The translations under genes and the position numbers were made by a program. This document shows, one piece after another, positions 25,293-33,937 of a stretch of DNA of 64,000 nucleotides. Source of the DNA: Xanthomonas sp. SI. Its GTDB lineage: Bacteria > Pseudomonadota > Gammaproteobacteria > Xanthomonadales > Xanthomonadaceae. Below the pieces are notes generated by a model. The model saw nothing but the letters and a program-made list of their open reading frames with translations, was not told where the DNA came from and made no database searches. Location of the stretch: positions 4,526,001 through 4,590,000 of the forward strand of contig NZ_CP051261.1 in assembly GCF_014236855.1 (NCBI RefSeq), written 5' to 3'. Within the stretch, counting starts at the first letter, position 1. Every line of letters begins with the position of its first letter.

Positions 25293-27983
25293 TCAGACTC
25301 CGACCGGATTCGACTTCTCCGGATCGATCTTGTATTGCTTGATCGCCCGAGCCACATCCTTCCCGGTCATCTTCCCATCCTTCGCCAGCGCCGCAATCGC
25401 GGCATGCGCGATGTAGTACCGGTCCACTTCGAAGAAGCGGCGCAGGTTAGCGCGGGTATCCGAACGGCCGAAGCCATCGGTGCCCAGCACGGTGTAGTGC
25501 GTCGGCACGAAGGCGCGGATCTGGTCGGCAAAGGCGCGTACGTAGTCCGTTGCCGCAATTACCGGGCCCTGGCGGCCTTCCAGCAGCTGGGTGACGTAGG
25601 GCTTGCGCTGCTCGCCTTCCGGATGCAGGCGGTTCCAGCGCTCGGCGTCGAAGCCGTCGCGGCGCAGTTCGTTGAAGCTGGGGCAGGACCAGATGTCGGC
25701 GGTGACGCCGAAGTCCTTGTCCAGCAGCTCCGCCGCGGCGATGGCTTCGCGCAGGATGGTGCCCGAGCCCAGCAGCTGCACGCGCAGTTCGCCCTTCTTG
25801 GGCTTGCCGGCGTCGGTCAGCAGGTACATGCCCTTGATGATGCCGTCCTCTGCACCGGCCGGCATTTCCGGGTGGGTGTAGTTTTCGTTCATCAGGGTGA
25901 TGTAGTAGTACTCGTCCACCTGCTCTTGCATCATCCGCTTCATGCCGTACTGCATGACCACGGTGACTTCGTAGCCGAAGGTGGGGTCGTAGCTGCGCAC
26001 GTTGGGGATGGAGCCGGCGATGACCTGGCTGAAGCCGTCTTCGTGCTGCAGGCCTTCGCCATTCAAGGTGGTGCGGCCGGCGGTGCCGCCGAGCAGGAAG
26101 CCGCGGGTGCGCATGTCCGCCGCCTGCCAGGCGATGTCGCCCACGCGCTGGAAGCCGAACATGGAGTAGTAGATGTAGAACGGCAGCATCGGCACGTTGC
26201 TGACCGAGTAGCTGGTGCCGGCGGCCAGCCACGAGGAGATCGCGCCCGGTTCGCTGATGCCCTGCTGCAGCACCTGGCCGGACTGGTCCTCGCGGTAGAA
26301 CATCAGCTGGTCCGCGTCCACCGGCTTGTACTTCTGGCCGAACGGGGCGTAGATGCCGATCTGGCGGAACATGCCTTCCATGCCGAAGGTACGCGCTTCG
26401 TCGGCCACGATGGGCACGATGCGCGGGCCCAGGTCCTTGTCGCGCAGGGCGATGTTGAGGCTCTGCACGAAGGCCATGGTGGTGGAGTAGCTGCGCTCGC
26501 CACTGGACTTGAGCAGGCGGTCGTACTTGTCCAGGCCGGGCACGGTGAACGACTGATCGGCCTTGCGGCGGCGCTGCGGCAGGTAGCCGCCGAGCGAGGC
26601 GCGGCGTTCCTGCAGGTACTGCACTTCCGGCGAGTCCGGGCCGGGGTGGTAGAACGGCACCTGCTCGGCATCGGCCAGCTGCTTGTCGCTGAGCGGGATG
26701 TTGAAGCGGTCGCGGAACGCGCGCACGGCGTCGTCGTCCAGCTTCTTGGTCTGGTGGGTGGGGTTGAGCGATTCGCCCGAGGAACCCATGCCGTAGCCCT
26801 TGACCGTCTTGGCCAGGATCACGGTGGGCATGCCCTTGGTGTTCACCGCCTGGTGGTAGGCGGCGTAGACCTTGTGCGGGTCGTGGCCGCCGCGGTTCAG
26901 GCGCCAGATGTCGTCGTCGGACAGGCCGGCGACCATGGCCGCGGTCTCCGGGTATTTGCCGAAGAAGTTGGCGCGGGTGTAGGCGCCGCCGAAGGCCTTG
27001 CAGTTCTGGTATTCGCCGTCGACGGTTTCCATCATCAGCTTGCGCAGCACGCCGTCGGTGTCGCGCGCCAGCAGCGCGTCCCAGTAGCCGCCCCACAGCA
27101 GCTTGATGACGTTCCAGCCGCCGCCGCGGAACACGCCTTCCAGCTCCTGGATGATCTTGCCGTTGCCGCGCACCGGGCCGTCCAGGCGCTGCAGGTTGCA
27201 GTTCACCACGAAGATCAGGTTATCCAGGCCTTCGCGGCCGGCCAGGGCGATGGCGCCCAGGGTTTCCGGCTCGTCGCTCTCGCCGTCGCCAATGAAGCAC
27301 CACACCTTGCGGTCGGACTTCTCGATCAGGCCGCGGTGCTCCAGGTACTTCATGAACTGCGCCTGGTAGATGGCGCTGAGCGGGCCCAGGCCCATCGACA
27401 CGGTGGGGGTCTGCCAGAAGTCCGGCATCAGCCACGGGTGCGGGTAGGAGGAGATGCCCTGGCCGTCCACTTCCATGCGGAAATGGTCGAGCTGGGTCTC
27501 GTTGATGCGGCCTTCGAGGAAGGCGCGGGCGTAGATGCCCGGGGCGCTGTGGCCCTGGATGTAGAGCAGGTCGCCGGGGTGCTTGTCGGACGGGGCGCGC
27601 CAGAAGTGGTTGAAGCCCACGTCGTACAGGGTGGCGGCCGAGGCGAAGGAGGCGATGTGGCCGCCCAGGTCGCCGGGCTTGCGGTTGGCGCGGACCACGG
27701 TGGCCATGGCGTTCCAGCGGATGATCGAGCGGATCTTCCACTCGATGGCCGCATCGCCCGGGCTCTTGGCCTCGTTGGCGGGCGCGATGGTGTTGACGTA
27801 CTCGGTGGTCGGCGAGAACGGCAGGTAGGCGCCGGAACGACGGGTCAGTTCGACCATGTCCTCCAGCAGCTGATGCGCGCGTTCGGGGCCCGCGACATCG
27901 ATGACGGCCTTGAGCGATTCGATCCACTCCTGGGTCTCAGTGGGGTTCGGATCGTTCTGCAGCACCTCGTTCAACCAGTTCAT
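25293..27983 (-). CDS. aceE: Pyruvate dehydrogenase E1 component (homodimeric)
   Basis: 896 residues, the expected length for the homodimeric alpha2 E1 enzyme. The start MNWLNEVLQNDPNP is standard. The thiamine diphosphate motif runs from GDGESDEPE to NCNLQRLDGPVRGN, and GDLGGHIASFASAATLYDVGFNHF is the family signature block. It decarboxylates pyruvate and acetylates the lipoyl domain of E2, linking glycolysis to the TCA cycle. Unlike in enterics, the E2 and E3 genes are not adjacent here. A strong terminator follows. Upstream is a divergent phosphatase gene with about 170 bp between the starts. The coding strand is typical high-GC, ending the island. Confidence 0.98.
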   Translation of the reverse strand: MNWLNEVLQNDPNPTETQEWIESLKAVIDVAGPERAHQLLEDMVELTRRSGAYLPFSPTTEYVNTIAPANEAKSPGDAAIEWKIRSIIRWNAMATVVRANRKPGDLGGHIASFASAATLYDVGFNHFWRAPSDKHPGDLLYIQGHSAPGIYARAFLEGRINETQLDHFRMEVDGQGISSYPHPWLMPDFWQTPTVSMGLGPLSAIYQAQFMKYLEHRGLIEKSDRKVWCFIGDGESDEPETLGAIALAGREGLDNLIFVVNCNLQRLDGPVRGNGKIIQELEGVFRGGGWNVIKLLWGGYWDALLARDTDGVLRKLMMETVDGEYQNCKAFGGAYTRANFFGKYPETAAMVAGLSDDDIWRLNRGGHDPHKVYAAYHQAVNTKGMPTVILAKTVKGYGMGSSGESLNPTHQTKKLDDDAVRAFRDRFNIPLSDKQLADAEQVPFYHPGPDSPEVQYLQERRASLGGYLPQRRRKADQSFTVPGLDKYDRLLKSSGERSYSTTMAFVQSLNIALRDKDLGPRIVPIVADEARTFGMEGMFRQIGIYAPFGQKYKPVDADQLMFYREDQSGQVLQQGISEPGAISSWLAAGTSYSVSNVPMLPFYIYYSMFGFQRVGDIAWQAADMRTRGFLLGGTAGRTTLNGEGLQHEDGFSQVIAGSIPNVRSYDPTFGYEVTVVMQYGMKRMMQEQVDEYYYITLMNENYTHPEMPAGAEDGIIKGMYLLTDAGKPKKGELRVQLLGSGTILREAIAAAELLDKDFGVTADIWSCPSFNELRRDGFDAERWNRLHPEGEQRKPYVTQLLEGRQGPVIAATDYVRAFADQIRAFVPTHYTVLGTDGFGRSDTRANLRRFFEVDRYYIAHAAIAALAKDGKMTGKDVARAIKQYKIDPEKSNPVGV

Positions 27984-28151
27984 AGCGCTCCCGTAGGTCG
28001 CACGCACGCGCGCGATTGCATGTGTTTTTCGAAGCCTCCAAGTGTAGCGCAACCGCCCCGCCGGACCTCGTACGGCAGCGTATGGAACGGACTGTCACAT
28101 TGGCCTGGGACCGCGCGCGCCCCGGACGCGCGGCGGGGCGCGGCTGCGCTT

Positions 28152-30161
28152 ATGATCGGGGCCGACTCCCGCGGAAACGCCGCCATCGCCGCTCTCTCGC
28201 CAGTGCAGGACGCTTCAGCGGTGGCCTGGCGGCACAGCCTGCGCACCCGGCTGATGCTGTGGGGCAGCCTGATCCAGGTGGCGCTGCTGCTGGGCCTGGC
28301 GGTGCTGTTCTACCTGGGCGCGCGCCAGGTGGTGGTGCGCAATGCGCGCGAGGAGGTGGCCGGACTGGCGCAGCAGACCGCGCGCAGCCTGGACGCCACG
28401 CTGGGCTCGGTGCAGGTGAGCGGGCGCACGTTGGCCGCTGGCGCCTCGGCGGTCGGGCGCCAGCCGTTCAACCTGCGCAGCCTGCTGCACGCCACCCTGG
28501 AGGGCGATCCGGACATCGCCGGGGCGCTGCTGGTGATCGAGCCGGGCGCGCTGAAAGGCGACGACCGCGGCTTCGCCTGGCACCTGCGGCGGGCCAACGG
28601 CCGGGTGACCGAGCAGCCGGCCGATGCGCTGGCCTACGACTACCGCACCATGCCCTGGTACCGGCGCACGCTGACGGCGTCGGCGCCGTGGTGGTCCGAG
28701 CCGTACAGCGACGCGTCCACCGGCGGCGATTACCTCACCACCTACAACCTGCCGCTACGCCTGCCCGGGGACGACACGGGGGCGCCGGCGATCGGCATGG
28801 TCAGCGTGGATGTGCCGCTGAAACGGCTGCAGGCGATCGTCGGCGAACTGCCGGCCAGCGCCGGATTGCAGCCGATGCTGCTGTCGCCGGACGGTCTGTT
28901 CGTGCTGCATCCGGACCCGGCGCTGCGCTTCCGCCGCACCCTGGAGGCGCACGTGGCACGCGCGCGGCCGGACCTGTCGCCACTGGCCGCGGCGGTGGCC
29001 GCGCACGTGCCGGTGCGCTTTTCCCACACCGCGCCCGACGGCGAGCGCTACCTGACCCAGAGCGCGGCGGTCGGCGATACCGGCTGGACCTTCGCGCTGA
29101 CCGTGTCCGAGCGCTACATCGTGGCCGGGCTCAACCGCATCGCGCTGTGGGTGGGGCTGGGCGGCGGCACCGCTTTGCTGCTGTGGCTGTGGCTGCTGCA
29201 CCGCTACACCGCGCGGCTGGCGCGGCCGATCGAGGACCTGACCAATTCGGCCGGGCATTTCAGCCAGGGCGAGTTCGACTATCCGCTGCGGCATGTGGAA
29301 CGGCACGACGAAGTGGGGGTGATGGCGCGCGCCTTCGACAGCGCGCGCGGTTCGATCAAGCTGCAGTTGGAAGAGATCGCCACGCTGGCGCAGGCGCGGC
29401 AGCGGATGCAGAGCGAGCTGTCGATCGCGCGCGACATCCAGCAGGCGATGCTGCCGGACGGGCGCACCTTCGACAGCGCGCATAAGCATCTGGAAACCTA
29501 CGCGCTGCTGGAACCGGCGACGATGGTCGGCGGCGACTTCTACCAGTTCTTCGAAACCGAGCCGGGGCTGCTGTGGTTCGTGGTCGGCGACGTGTCCGAC
29601 AAGGGCGTGCCGGCGGCGCTGTTCATGGCGCGGGCGATGACCGTGCTGGAGGTGGCCGCGCGCCGCCACACCCGGCCGGACGCGATCCTGATCGCGGCCT
29701 CGCAGCGCATGGTCGACGGCAACGACACCTGCATGTTCGCCACCGTGCTGTGTGGGCTGATCGATGTGCACAGCGGCGACTACTGGCTGTCCAGCGCCGG
29801 CCACGAGCCGCCGGTGCTGCTCGGCGCCGACGGCCATGCGCAACTGCTGGCGGTGGAATCCGGGCCGCCGCTGGGCATCGAATCGCAGACGCGCTACCCC
29901 GTGGTACGCGGCCGCCTGGCCGCCGGCGCCACGCTGCTGAGCTATACCGACGGCATCACCGAGGCGATGGACGCGCGCCTGCAGGCCTACGGCGCCGAGC
30001 GGTTGCTGGCCGCGCTGCAGCCCGGCATCGACGCGCAGGCGCAGTGCGCGCGGGTGCTGGCCGACGTGCACGCGTTCACCGCGGCCGCACCGCAATCCGA
30101 CGACATTACATTGCTGGCGATCCGGTTGCGCCAGGATCCGACCCGGGAGGGAAGCCCATGA
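28152..30161 (+). CDS. Membrane PP2C-type serine phosphatase (SpoIIE/RsbU-like) with sensor domain
   Basis: 669 residues. TM1 spans about 36-56, then a periplasmic Cache-like sensor domain (about 60-325; note YDYRTMPWYRRTL and WWSEPYSD, typical of dCache ligand domains), TM2 about 329-350, a HAMP linker, and a cytosolic PP2C SpoIIE domain from about 430. The metal-binding acids are in MVGGDFYQF, VVGDVSDKGVPAALFMA, LLSYTDGITEA and QSDDITLLAI. It probably dephosphorylates the STAS antagonist encoded two genes downstream in response to an extracellular cue. The start ATG at 28152 has no strong ribosome site. Its TGA overlaps the next ATG. Confidence 0.93.
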   Translation: MIGADSRGNAAIAALSPVQDASAVAWRHSLRTRLMLWGSLIQVALLLGLAVLFYLGARQVVVRNAREEVAGLAQQTARSLDATLGSVQVSGRTLAAGASAVGRQPFNLRSLLHATLEGDPDIAGALLVIEPGALKGDDRGFAWHLRRANGRVTEQPADALAYDYRTMPWYRRTLTASAPWWSEPYSDASTGGDYLTTYNLPLRLPGDDTGAPAIGMVSVDVPLKRLQAIVGELPASAGLQPMLLSPDGLFVLHPDPALRFRRTLEAHVARARPDLSPLAAAVAAHVPVRFSHTAPDGERYLTQSAAVGDTGWTFALTVSERYIVAGLNRIALWVGLGGGTALLLWLWLLHRYTARLARPIEDLTNSAGHFSQGEFDYPLRHVERHDEVGVMARAFDSARGSIKLQLEEIATLAQARQRMQSELSIARDIQQAMLPDGRTFDSAHKHLETYALLEPATMVGGDFYQFFETEPGLLWFVVGDVSDKGVPAALFMARAMTVLEVAARRHTRPDAILIAASQRMVDGNDTCMFATVLCGLIDVHSGDYWLSSAGHEPPVLLGADGHAQLLAVESGPPLGIESQTRYPVVRGRLAAGATLLSYTDGITEAMDARLQAYGAERLLAALQPGIDAQAQCARVLADVHAFTAAAPQSDDITLLAIRLRQDPTREGSP

Positions 30162-30598
30162 AACTACGTCTGCAGATGGTGCCGGCGCTGGACACGCTGG
30201 CGCAGCTGAGCGACACGCTGGAGGCCGCGCTGCTGCGCCATGGCGTGGTCCTGGACCACGTGCACCGGGCGCGGCTGATCGTGGAGGAACTGGCCTGCAA
30301 CACGCTCGAGCACGGCCACCTGGCCAGCGAACAGCCGCCGGTGGAAGTGCTGTTGCAGGTGGACACCGGCGCGTTGGTGCTGGAATTCCACGACAGCGGC
30401 CCGGCCTTCGACCTGCGCACGGCGCCGGCGCCGGACCTGGACGCGGACATCGCGCAGCGCCAGATCGGCGGCCTCGGCCTGCATCTGGTGCGGCAACTCG
30501 CCGACCACATCGACTACCGCCACGACGCCGGCCGCAACGTCGTGTGTATCACCTTGCTGCACCCCTTCGGCCCCATCCCCCAGGAGTTCCCCGCATGA
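30158..30598 (+). CDS. Anti-sigma factor serine kinase (RsbW/HATPase_c_2-like)
   Basis: A 146-residue GHKL ATPase-fold kinase without a histidine-kinase dimerisation region. The N box is EELACNTLEHGH, the G1 box is in FHDSGPAFDLR, and the G2 box is GGLGLHLVRQLAD. Proteins of this class bind and inhibit a sigma factor (or another target) and phosphorylate a STAS antagonist. It sits between the phosphatase and STAS genes with ATGA overlaps on both sides and a GGGAGGGAA ribosome site, so all three are co-translated. The target it restrains is not encoded in the window. Confidence 0.92.
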   Translation: MKLRLQMVPALDTLAQLSDTLEAALLRHGVVLDHVHRARLIVEELACNTLEHGHLASEQPPVEVLLQVDTGALVLEFHDSGPAFDLRTAPAPDLDADIAQRQIGGLGLHLVRQLADHIDYRHDAGRNVVCITLLHPFGPIPQEFPA

Positions 30599-30981
30599 CC
30601 ACGTTGAGCCTGCAGATCGACCCCACCCAGGACAGGCGCCAGCGCATCACCCTCAGCGGGCGCCTGGACACCCACACCTACCAGGCCCTGGACGAGGCGC
30701 TGGCGCCGCTGCTGGCCACCCAGATCACCACCCTGGTGCTGGACCTGTCGCACCTGGACTACATCAGCAGCGCGGGCATCCGCTCGATCTTCAAGGCGCG
30801 CAAGGTGCTGGCCACCCGCGACGGCCGCGTGCTGGTGGTCAACCCGCAACCGCAGATCCGCAAGGTGTTCGACGTGGTCAAGGCGGTCCCGTTGAACGAG
30901 ATCTTCACCTCGGTGCAGGAACTGGACGAGTACCTGGACGAGATGCAGCGGCGGGTGTTGGAGGAAGGCGACGGCGGCTGA
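30595..30981 (+). CDS. STAS-domain anti-sigma factor antagonist
   Basis: A 128-residue single STAS domain. The phosphorylatable serine is S58 or S59 in LDYISSAGIRSIF, preceded by the strand LVLDLSHLD. When dephosphorylated by the membrane PP2C it should bind the kinase encoded just upstream and release that kinase's partner. The C-terminal helix is longer and acidic (VQELDEYLDEMQRRVLEE). It is the last gene of the three-gene partner-switching operon; no hairpin terminator is visible, and a REP cluster starts about 40 bases later. Confidence 0.93.
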   Translation: MTTLSLQIDPTQDRRQRITLSGRLDTHTYQALDEALAPLLATQITTLVLDLSHLDYISSAGIRSIFKARKVLATRDGRVLVVNPQPQIRKVFDVVKAVPLNEIFTSVQELDEYLDEMQRRVLEEGDGG

Positions 30982-31021
30982 ATTCGGCGAGGTGTTCGCC
31001 TGCGTTGCGGCTGGCTGGGTG

Positions 31022-31343
31022 CACTGTGGGAGGGACTTCAGTCCCGACGCATTGCACCGCCGGAAAGCGAACGACTCCGTTCGTCGCGGTTGAAACCGCT
31101 CCTACAGAAAGCGCGCGACCGACCCGCTAGCTGCACTGTAGGAGGGGCTTCAGCCCCGACAGGCAGGCTCCGAAGCCTACTCACCGCCCCACCCCGCGTC
31201 GCCCTGAAGTCGCTCCCACAAGGAGGCACTCCCACAAAACGCAATAGCCGACGCGGTACCGACAGAGAAGCCGCCGCCTTGCGGCCAGCTGGCACGACGC
31301 TGTGCAGCATCCTTGTGGGAGCGACTTCAGTCGCGACGCGACC
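31022..31343. repeat. Cluster of five REP-like palindromes
   Basis: About 320 bases with five palindromes, alternating in orientation: GTGGGAGGGACTTCAGTCCC (about 31025), CGCGGTTGAAACCGCTCC (about 31085), GTAGGAGGGGCTTCAGCCCC (31138), GCCCTGAAGTCGCTCCCAC (31201) and GTGGGAGCGACTTCAGTCGC (31316). Stem colours differ (GGGA/TCCC, GCGG/CCGC, GCGA/TCGC), so several REP subtypes are mixed. No gene is supported between 30982 and 31499. Confidence 0.85.
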
Positions 31344-31457
31344 AACTAGAAGGCGCCCCACACACCACGCGGCCCCAGCTGCCTACCAGATTCCCCCCGC
31401 TGAACCATCCCCCCGCCCCAACCACGCAAGCCCCACCAGAACCTTGCCCGCCACCCA

Positions 31458-31498
31458 GTTTCGATATATCGTTTCGCAACACTTAGACATATCGAAAC
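31458..31498. promoter_or_regulatory. Inverted-repeat operator abutting the PadR start codon
   Basis: GTTTCGATAT (31458-31467) and ATATCGAAAC (31489-31498) are perfect 10-bp inverted arms, with an inner CGATATATCG palindrome at 31462-31471. The right arm ends one base before the padR ATG at 31500. The position suggests autoregulation by the PadR protein, as in the E. coli yqjI/yqjH locus. Confidence 0.7.
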
Positions 31499-31499
31499 G

Positions 31500-32087
31500 A
31501 TGCCCCGCCCAACCGACCCCAGCCACCGCGATCCACGCCGCCTGTTCGACGATGACAGCGCCGGCCGCGGCCAGCATGGCCGCGGCGGCGGACGCGGCCA
31601 GCATGGCCGCGGCGGCGGACGCGGCAGCCGCCCGCTCGGCCATGGCGACCTGCGCCTGCTGCTGCTGGCGATGATCGAAACCCAGCCGCGCCACGGCTAC
31701 GAGCTGATCCGCGCGGTCGCCGACCTGTTCCATGGGCTGTACACGCCCAGCGCCGGCACCGTCTATCCGACCCTGGCGCAATTGGAAGCGCAGGGCCTGG
31801 TGCAGGCCGATGCCGGTGCCGCACGCAAGCGCTACGCGATCACCGCCGACGGCCTGGCCTTCGTGCAGGCGCAGCGCGCGCAGCTGGACGCGGCGGTGGA
31901 ACGCACCCATCACAGCGCCCGCGCGCTGGTCCGCGCGAATGTGCCAGCCCCGGTGCGCGAGGCGATGCGCCGGATCAAGCATGGCCTGCTGGCCCGGCAC
32001 GGCCGCTGGACCGAGGCGGAAATCGAACGCGTCGCGCAACTGCTGGCACAGGCCGCCGACGGCATGGAACGCGACGGCGATGGCTGA
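31500..32087 (+). CDS. PadR-family transcriptional regulator (YqjI-like)
   Basis: 195 residues. The winged-helix PadR domain spans about 50-125 (LRLLLLAMIETQPRHGYELIRAV, SAGTVYPTLAQLEAQGLV, RKRYAITADG) and a helical dimerisation region follows. The N-terminal 45 residues hold a tandem 9-residue repeat, GQHGRGGGR, with histidines. E. coli YqjI, a nickel-responsive repressor of the neighbouring ferric-reductase gene, also has a metal-binding N-terminal extension, so metal sensing is plausible here. A perfect inverted repeat touches the start codon. A siderophore-interacting protein gene follows 83 bp later, as in yqjI/yqjH-type loci. Confidence 0.88.
   Translation: MPRPTDPSHRDPRRLFDDDSAGRGQHGRGGGRGQHGRGGGRGSRPLGHGDLRLLLLAMIETQPRHGYELIRAVADLFHGLYTPSAGTVYPTLAQLEAQGLVQADAGAARKRYAITADGLAFVQAQRAQLDAAVERTHHSARALVRANVPAPVREAMRRIKHGLLARHGRWTEAEIERVAQLLAQAADGMERDGDG
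31567..31620 (+). repeat. Perfect 27-bp tandem duplication inside the PadR gene
   Basis: Two identical 27-base units (31567-31593 and 31594-31620) encode the repeated GQHGRGGGR block. The units contain a GCGGCGGCGG run that could promote slippage, so the number of metal-ligand-like histidine repeats may vary between strains. Confidence 0.85.
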
Positions 32088-32170
32088 GCGCGGCCCGCGC
32101 GCCGCCGCCAAAACCTCCTTCCTTTCCGCTGGCGCAACGCGCCGCCCCCCTTCCCCCAAGGATTTTCCGC

Positions 32171-32962
32171 ATGAACACCCATGAAAACCGCCTGCTACGC
32201 CATCCGCTGCGGTTCCGCCACCTGCAGGTGCTGCGCACCCAACCGCTGACCCCACACATGCGCCGCATCGTGGTCGGCGGCGCGGAGCTGGACGGCTTCG
32301 TCAGCGCCGGACCCGACGACCACGTCAAGCTGTTCTTCCCCAACGCCGATGGCGCATTCGTGCTGCCGACAATGACCGACAGCGGCCCGGTCTACCCGGC
32401 CGATACCGCGCCCTCGCCGGCGCGCGACTACACCCCGCGCCACTACGACGCCGCGGCGCAGGAACTGACCCTGGATTTCGTGCTGCACGGCGACGGCCCG
32501 GCCTGCCGCTGGGCGGCGCAGGCCAACCCGGGCGACCCGCTGGTGATCGGCGGCCCGCGCGGCTCGTTCGTGGCCGCCGACGACTACGACACCTATGTGC
32601 TGATCGGCGACGAGACCGCGCTGCCGGCGATCGGCCGCTGGTTGGAAGAATTGCCAGCCGGCGCGAAGGTGGAGGCCCTGATCGAGATCCCCGGCTTCGC
32701 CGACCGGCAGGCGTTGCCGTCGCGCGCGCAGGTGCGCATCACCTGGCTGGAACGCAACGGCGTGCCCATGCTCGGCAGCCAGTTGTTGGAAGACGCGCTG
32801 CGCGATTTCGAAGCGCCGGACGGCGATGCGTTCTACTGGATCGCCTGCGAATCGGCGCGTGCACGGATGATGCGCAAGTTCGTCGAAGGCCGGCTCAATG
32901 TGCCGAAGGAGTGGATCCGGGCGACGGGGTATTGGAAGTCCGGGCGCGAGGAGGAGGCATAA
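32171..32962 (+). CDS. Siderophore-interacting protein / ferric-chelate reductase (YqjH-like)
   Basis: 263 residues; the ATG is eight bases after AAGGA. This is a SIP-family flavoprotein: the FAD-binding barrel has RDYTPRHYD, phosphate contacts lie in GGPRGSFV, and a C-terminal domain (YVLIGDETALPAIGRWLEEL, FYWIACESARARMMRKFV, WIRATGYWKSG) would bind NAD(P)H. Such enzymes reduce ferric siderophore complexes in the cytosol to release iron. It is downstream of the YqjI-like PadR gene and probably co-transcribed and repressed by it. Confidence 0.92.
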   Translation: MNTHENRLLRHPLRFRHLQVLRTQPLTPHMRRIVVGGAELDGFVSAGPDDHVKLFFPNADGAFVLPTMTDSGPVYPADTAPSPARDYTPRHYDAAAQELTLDFVLHGDGPACRWAAQANPGDPLVIGGPRGSFVAADDYDTYVLIGDETALPAIGRWLEELPAGAKVEALIEIPGFADRQALPSRAQVRITWLERNGVPMLGSQLLEDALRDFEAPDGDAFYWIACESARARMMRKFVEGRLNVPKEWIRATGYWKSGREEEA

Positions 32963-33006
32963 GTTTGGTGATTGCGCGCCCGAGGTGGATGCGGTTGTTT
33001 TTCATG

Positions 33007-33769
33007 CGTCGGGACTGAAGTCCTTCCCACAGAAAAGCATGCTTCCTTGCGAGGCCCCTGTAGGAGCGGCTTCAGCCGCGACACTTTTCTTGGCTCGATC
33101 GATCCAGCCGCTTCATTCTCCGGTCGCGGCTGAAGCCGCTCCTACATAAGCGCTTGGCGATGCGGAAACCGCGGGGTCCATGCGTCGGGACTGAAGTCCC
33201 TCCCACAAAAAGCGTGCTTCCTTGCGGGATCCCTGTAGGAGCGGCTTCAGCCGCGACACTTTTCTTGGCTCGATCGATGCAGCCGCTTCATTCTCCGGTC
33301 GCGGCTGAAGCCGCTCCTACATAAGCGCTTGGCGATGCGGAAACCATGGGTCGTGCGTCGGGACTGAAGTCCCTCCCATAGAAAAGCGTGCTTCCTTGCA
33401 GGCTCCTGTAGGAGCGGCTTCAGCCGCGACACATTTCTCGGCTCGATCGATCCGACCGTTTCATTCTCCGGTCGCGGCTGAAGCCGCTCCTACATAAGCG
33501 CTTGGCGATGCGGAAACTATGGGGTCGTGCGTCGGGACTGAAGTCCCTCCCACAAAAAGCGTGCGTCCTTGCGGGCTCCCTGTAGGAGCGGCTTCAGCCG
33601 CGACGCTTTTTCTTGGCTCGATCGATCCAGCCGCTTCATTCTCCGGTCGCGGCTGAAGCCGCTCCTACATAAAGCGCTTGGCGATACGGAAACCATGGCT
33701 CGTGCGTCGGGACTGAAGTCCCTCCCACAAAATGCATCGCTCCTTGTGGGAGGGACTTCAGTCCCGACT
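33007..33769. repeat. Tandem array of about 175-bp REP-bearing units
   Basis: Four near-identical units start at 33007, 33183, 33356 and 33530 (lengths 176, 173, 174 and 175), with a partial fifth from 33705 that closes on an inverted GTGGGAGGGACTTCAGTCCC. Each unit carries one CGGGACTGAAGTCCCTCCCA palindrome followed by a divergent pair of the GTAGGAGCGGCTTCAGCC type, separated by GGCTCGATCGATCC. Short frames inside are artefacts of the repeats. No gene is supported between 32963 and 33937. Confidence 0.93.
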
Positions 33770-33856
33770 GCAGGCAGCTGAAACATCTGCAGCTGCGCGC
33801 CACACCGCGCACTCCCGCCAGCGGCGCCGACATGTCGCGCCGCGTGGGCACACACG

Positions 33857-33880
33857 AAAACGCCCACCGAGTGGCGGGCG
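33857..33880 (-). terminator. Terminator of the YceI gene
   Basis: On the minus strand a CGCCCGCC/GGTGGGCG hairpin is followed by TTTT, about 55 bases after the yceI stop. Confidence 0.7.
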
Positions 33881-33937
33881 TTTCCCTCGAAAGCGACGGC
33901 CCAGTTCAGGCCGCCGCTTTCACCGCAGAGCGCAGGC

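Noticed and set aside
25122..28151. A very long plus-strand open frame across aceE, continuous with the phosphatase gene
   Set aside because: It is the antisense shadow of aceE in GC-rich DNA; the phosphatase's own family features begin only at 28152.
33007..33769. CRISPR array
   Set aside because: Units are 173-176 bp and almost entirely repeated; there are no unique spacers of 30-40 bp and no cas genes.
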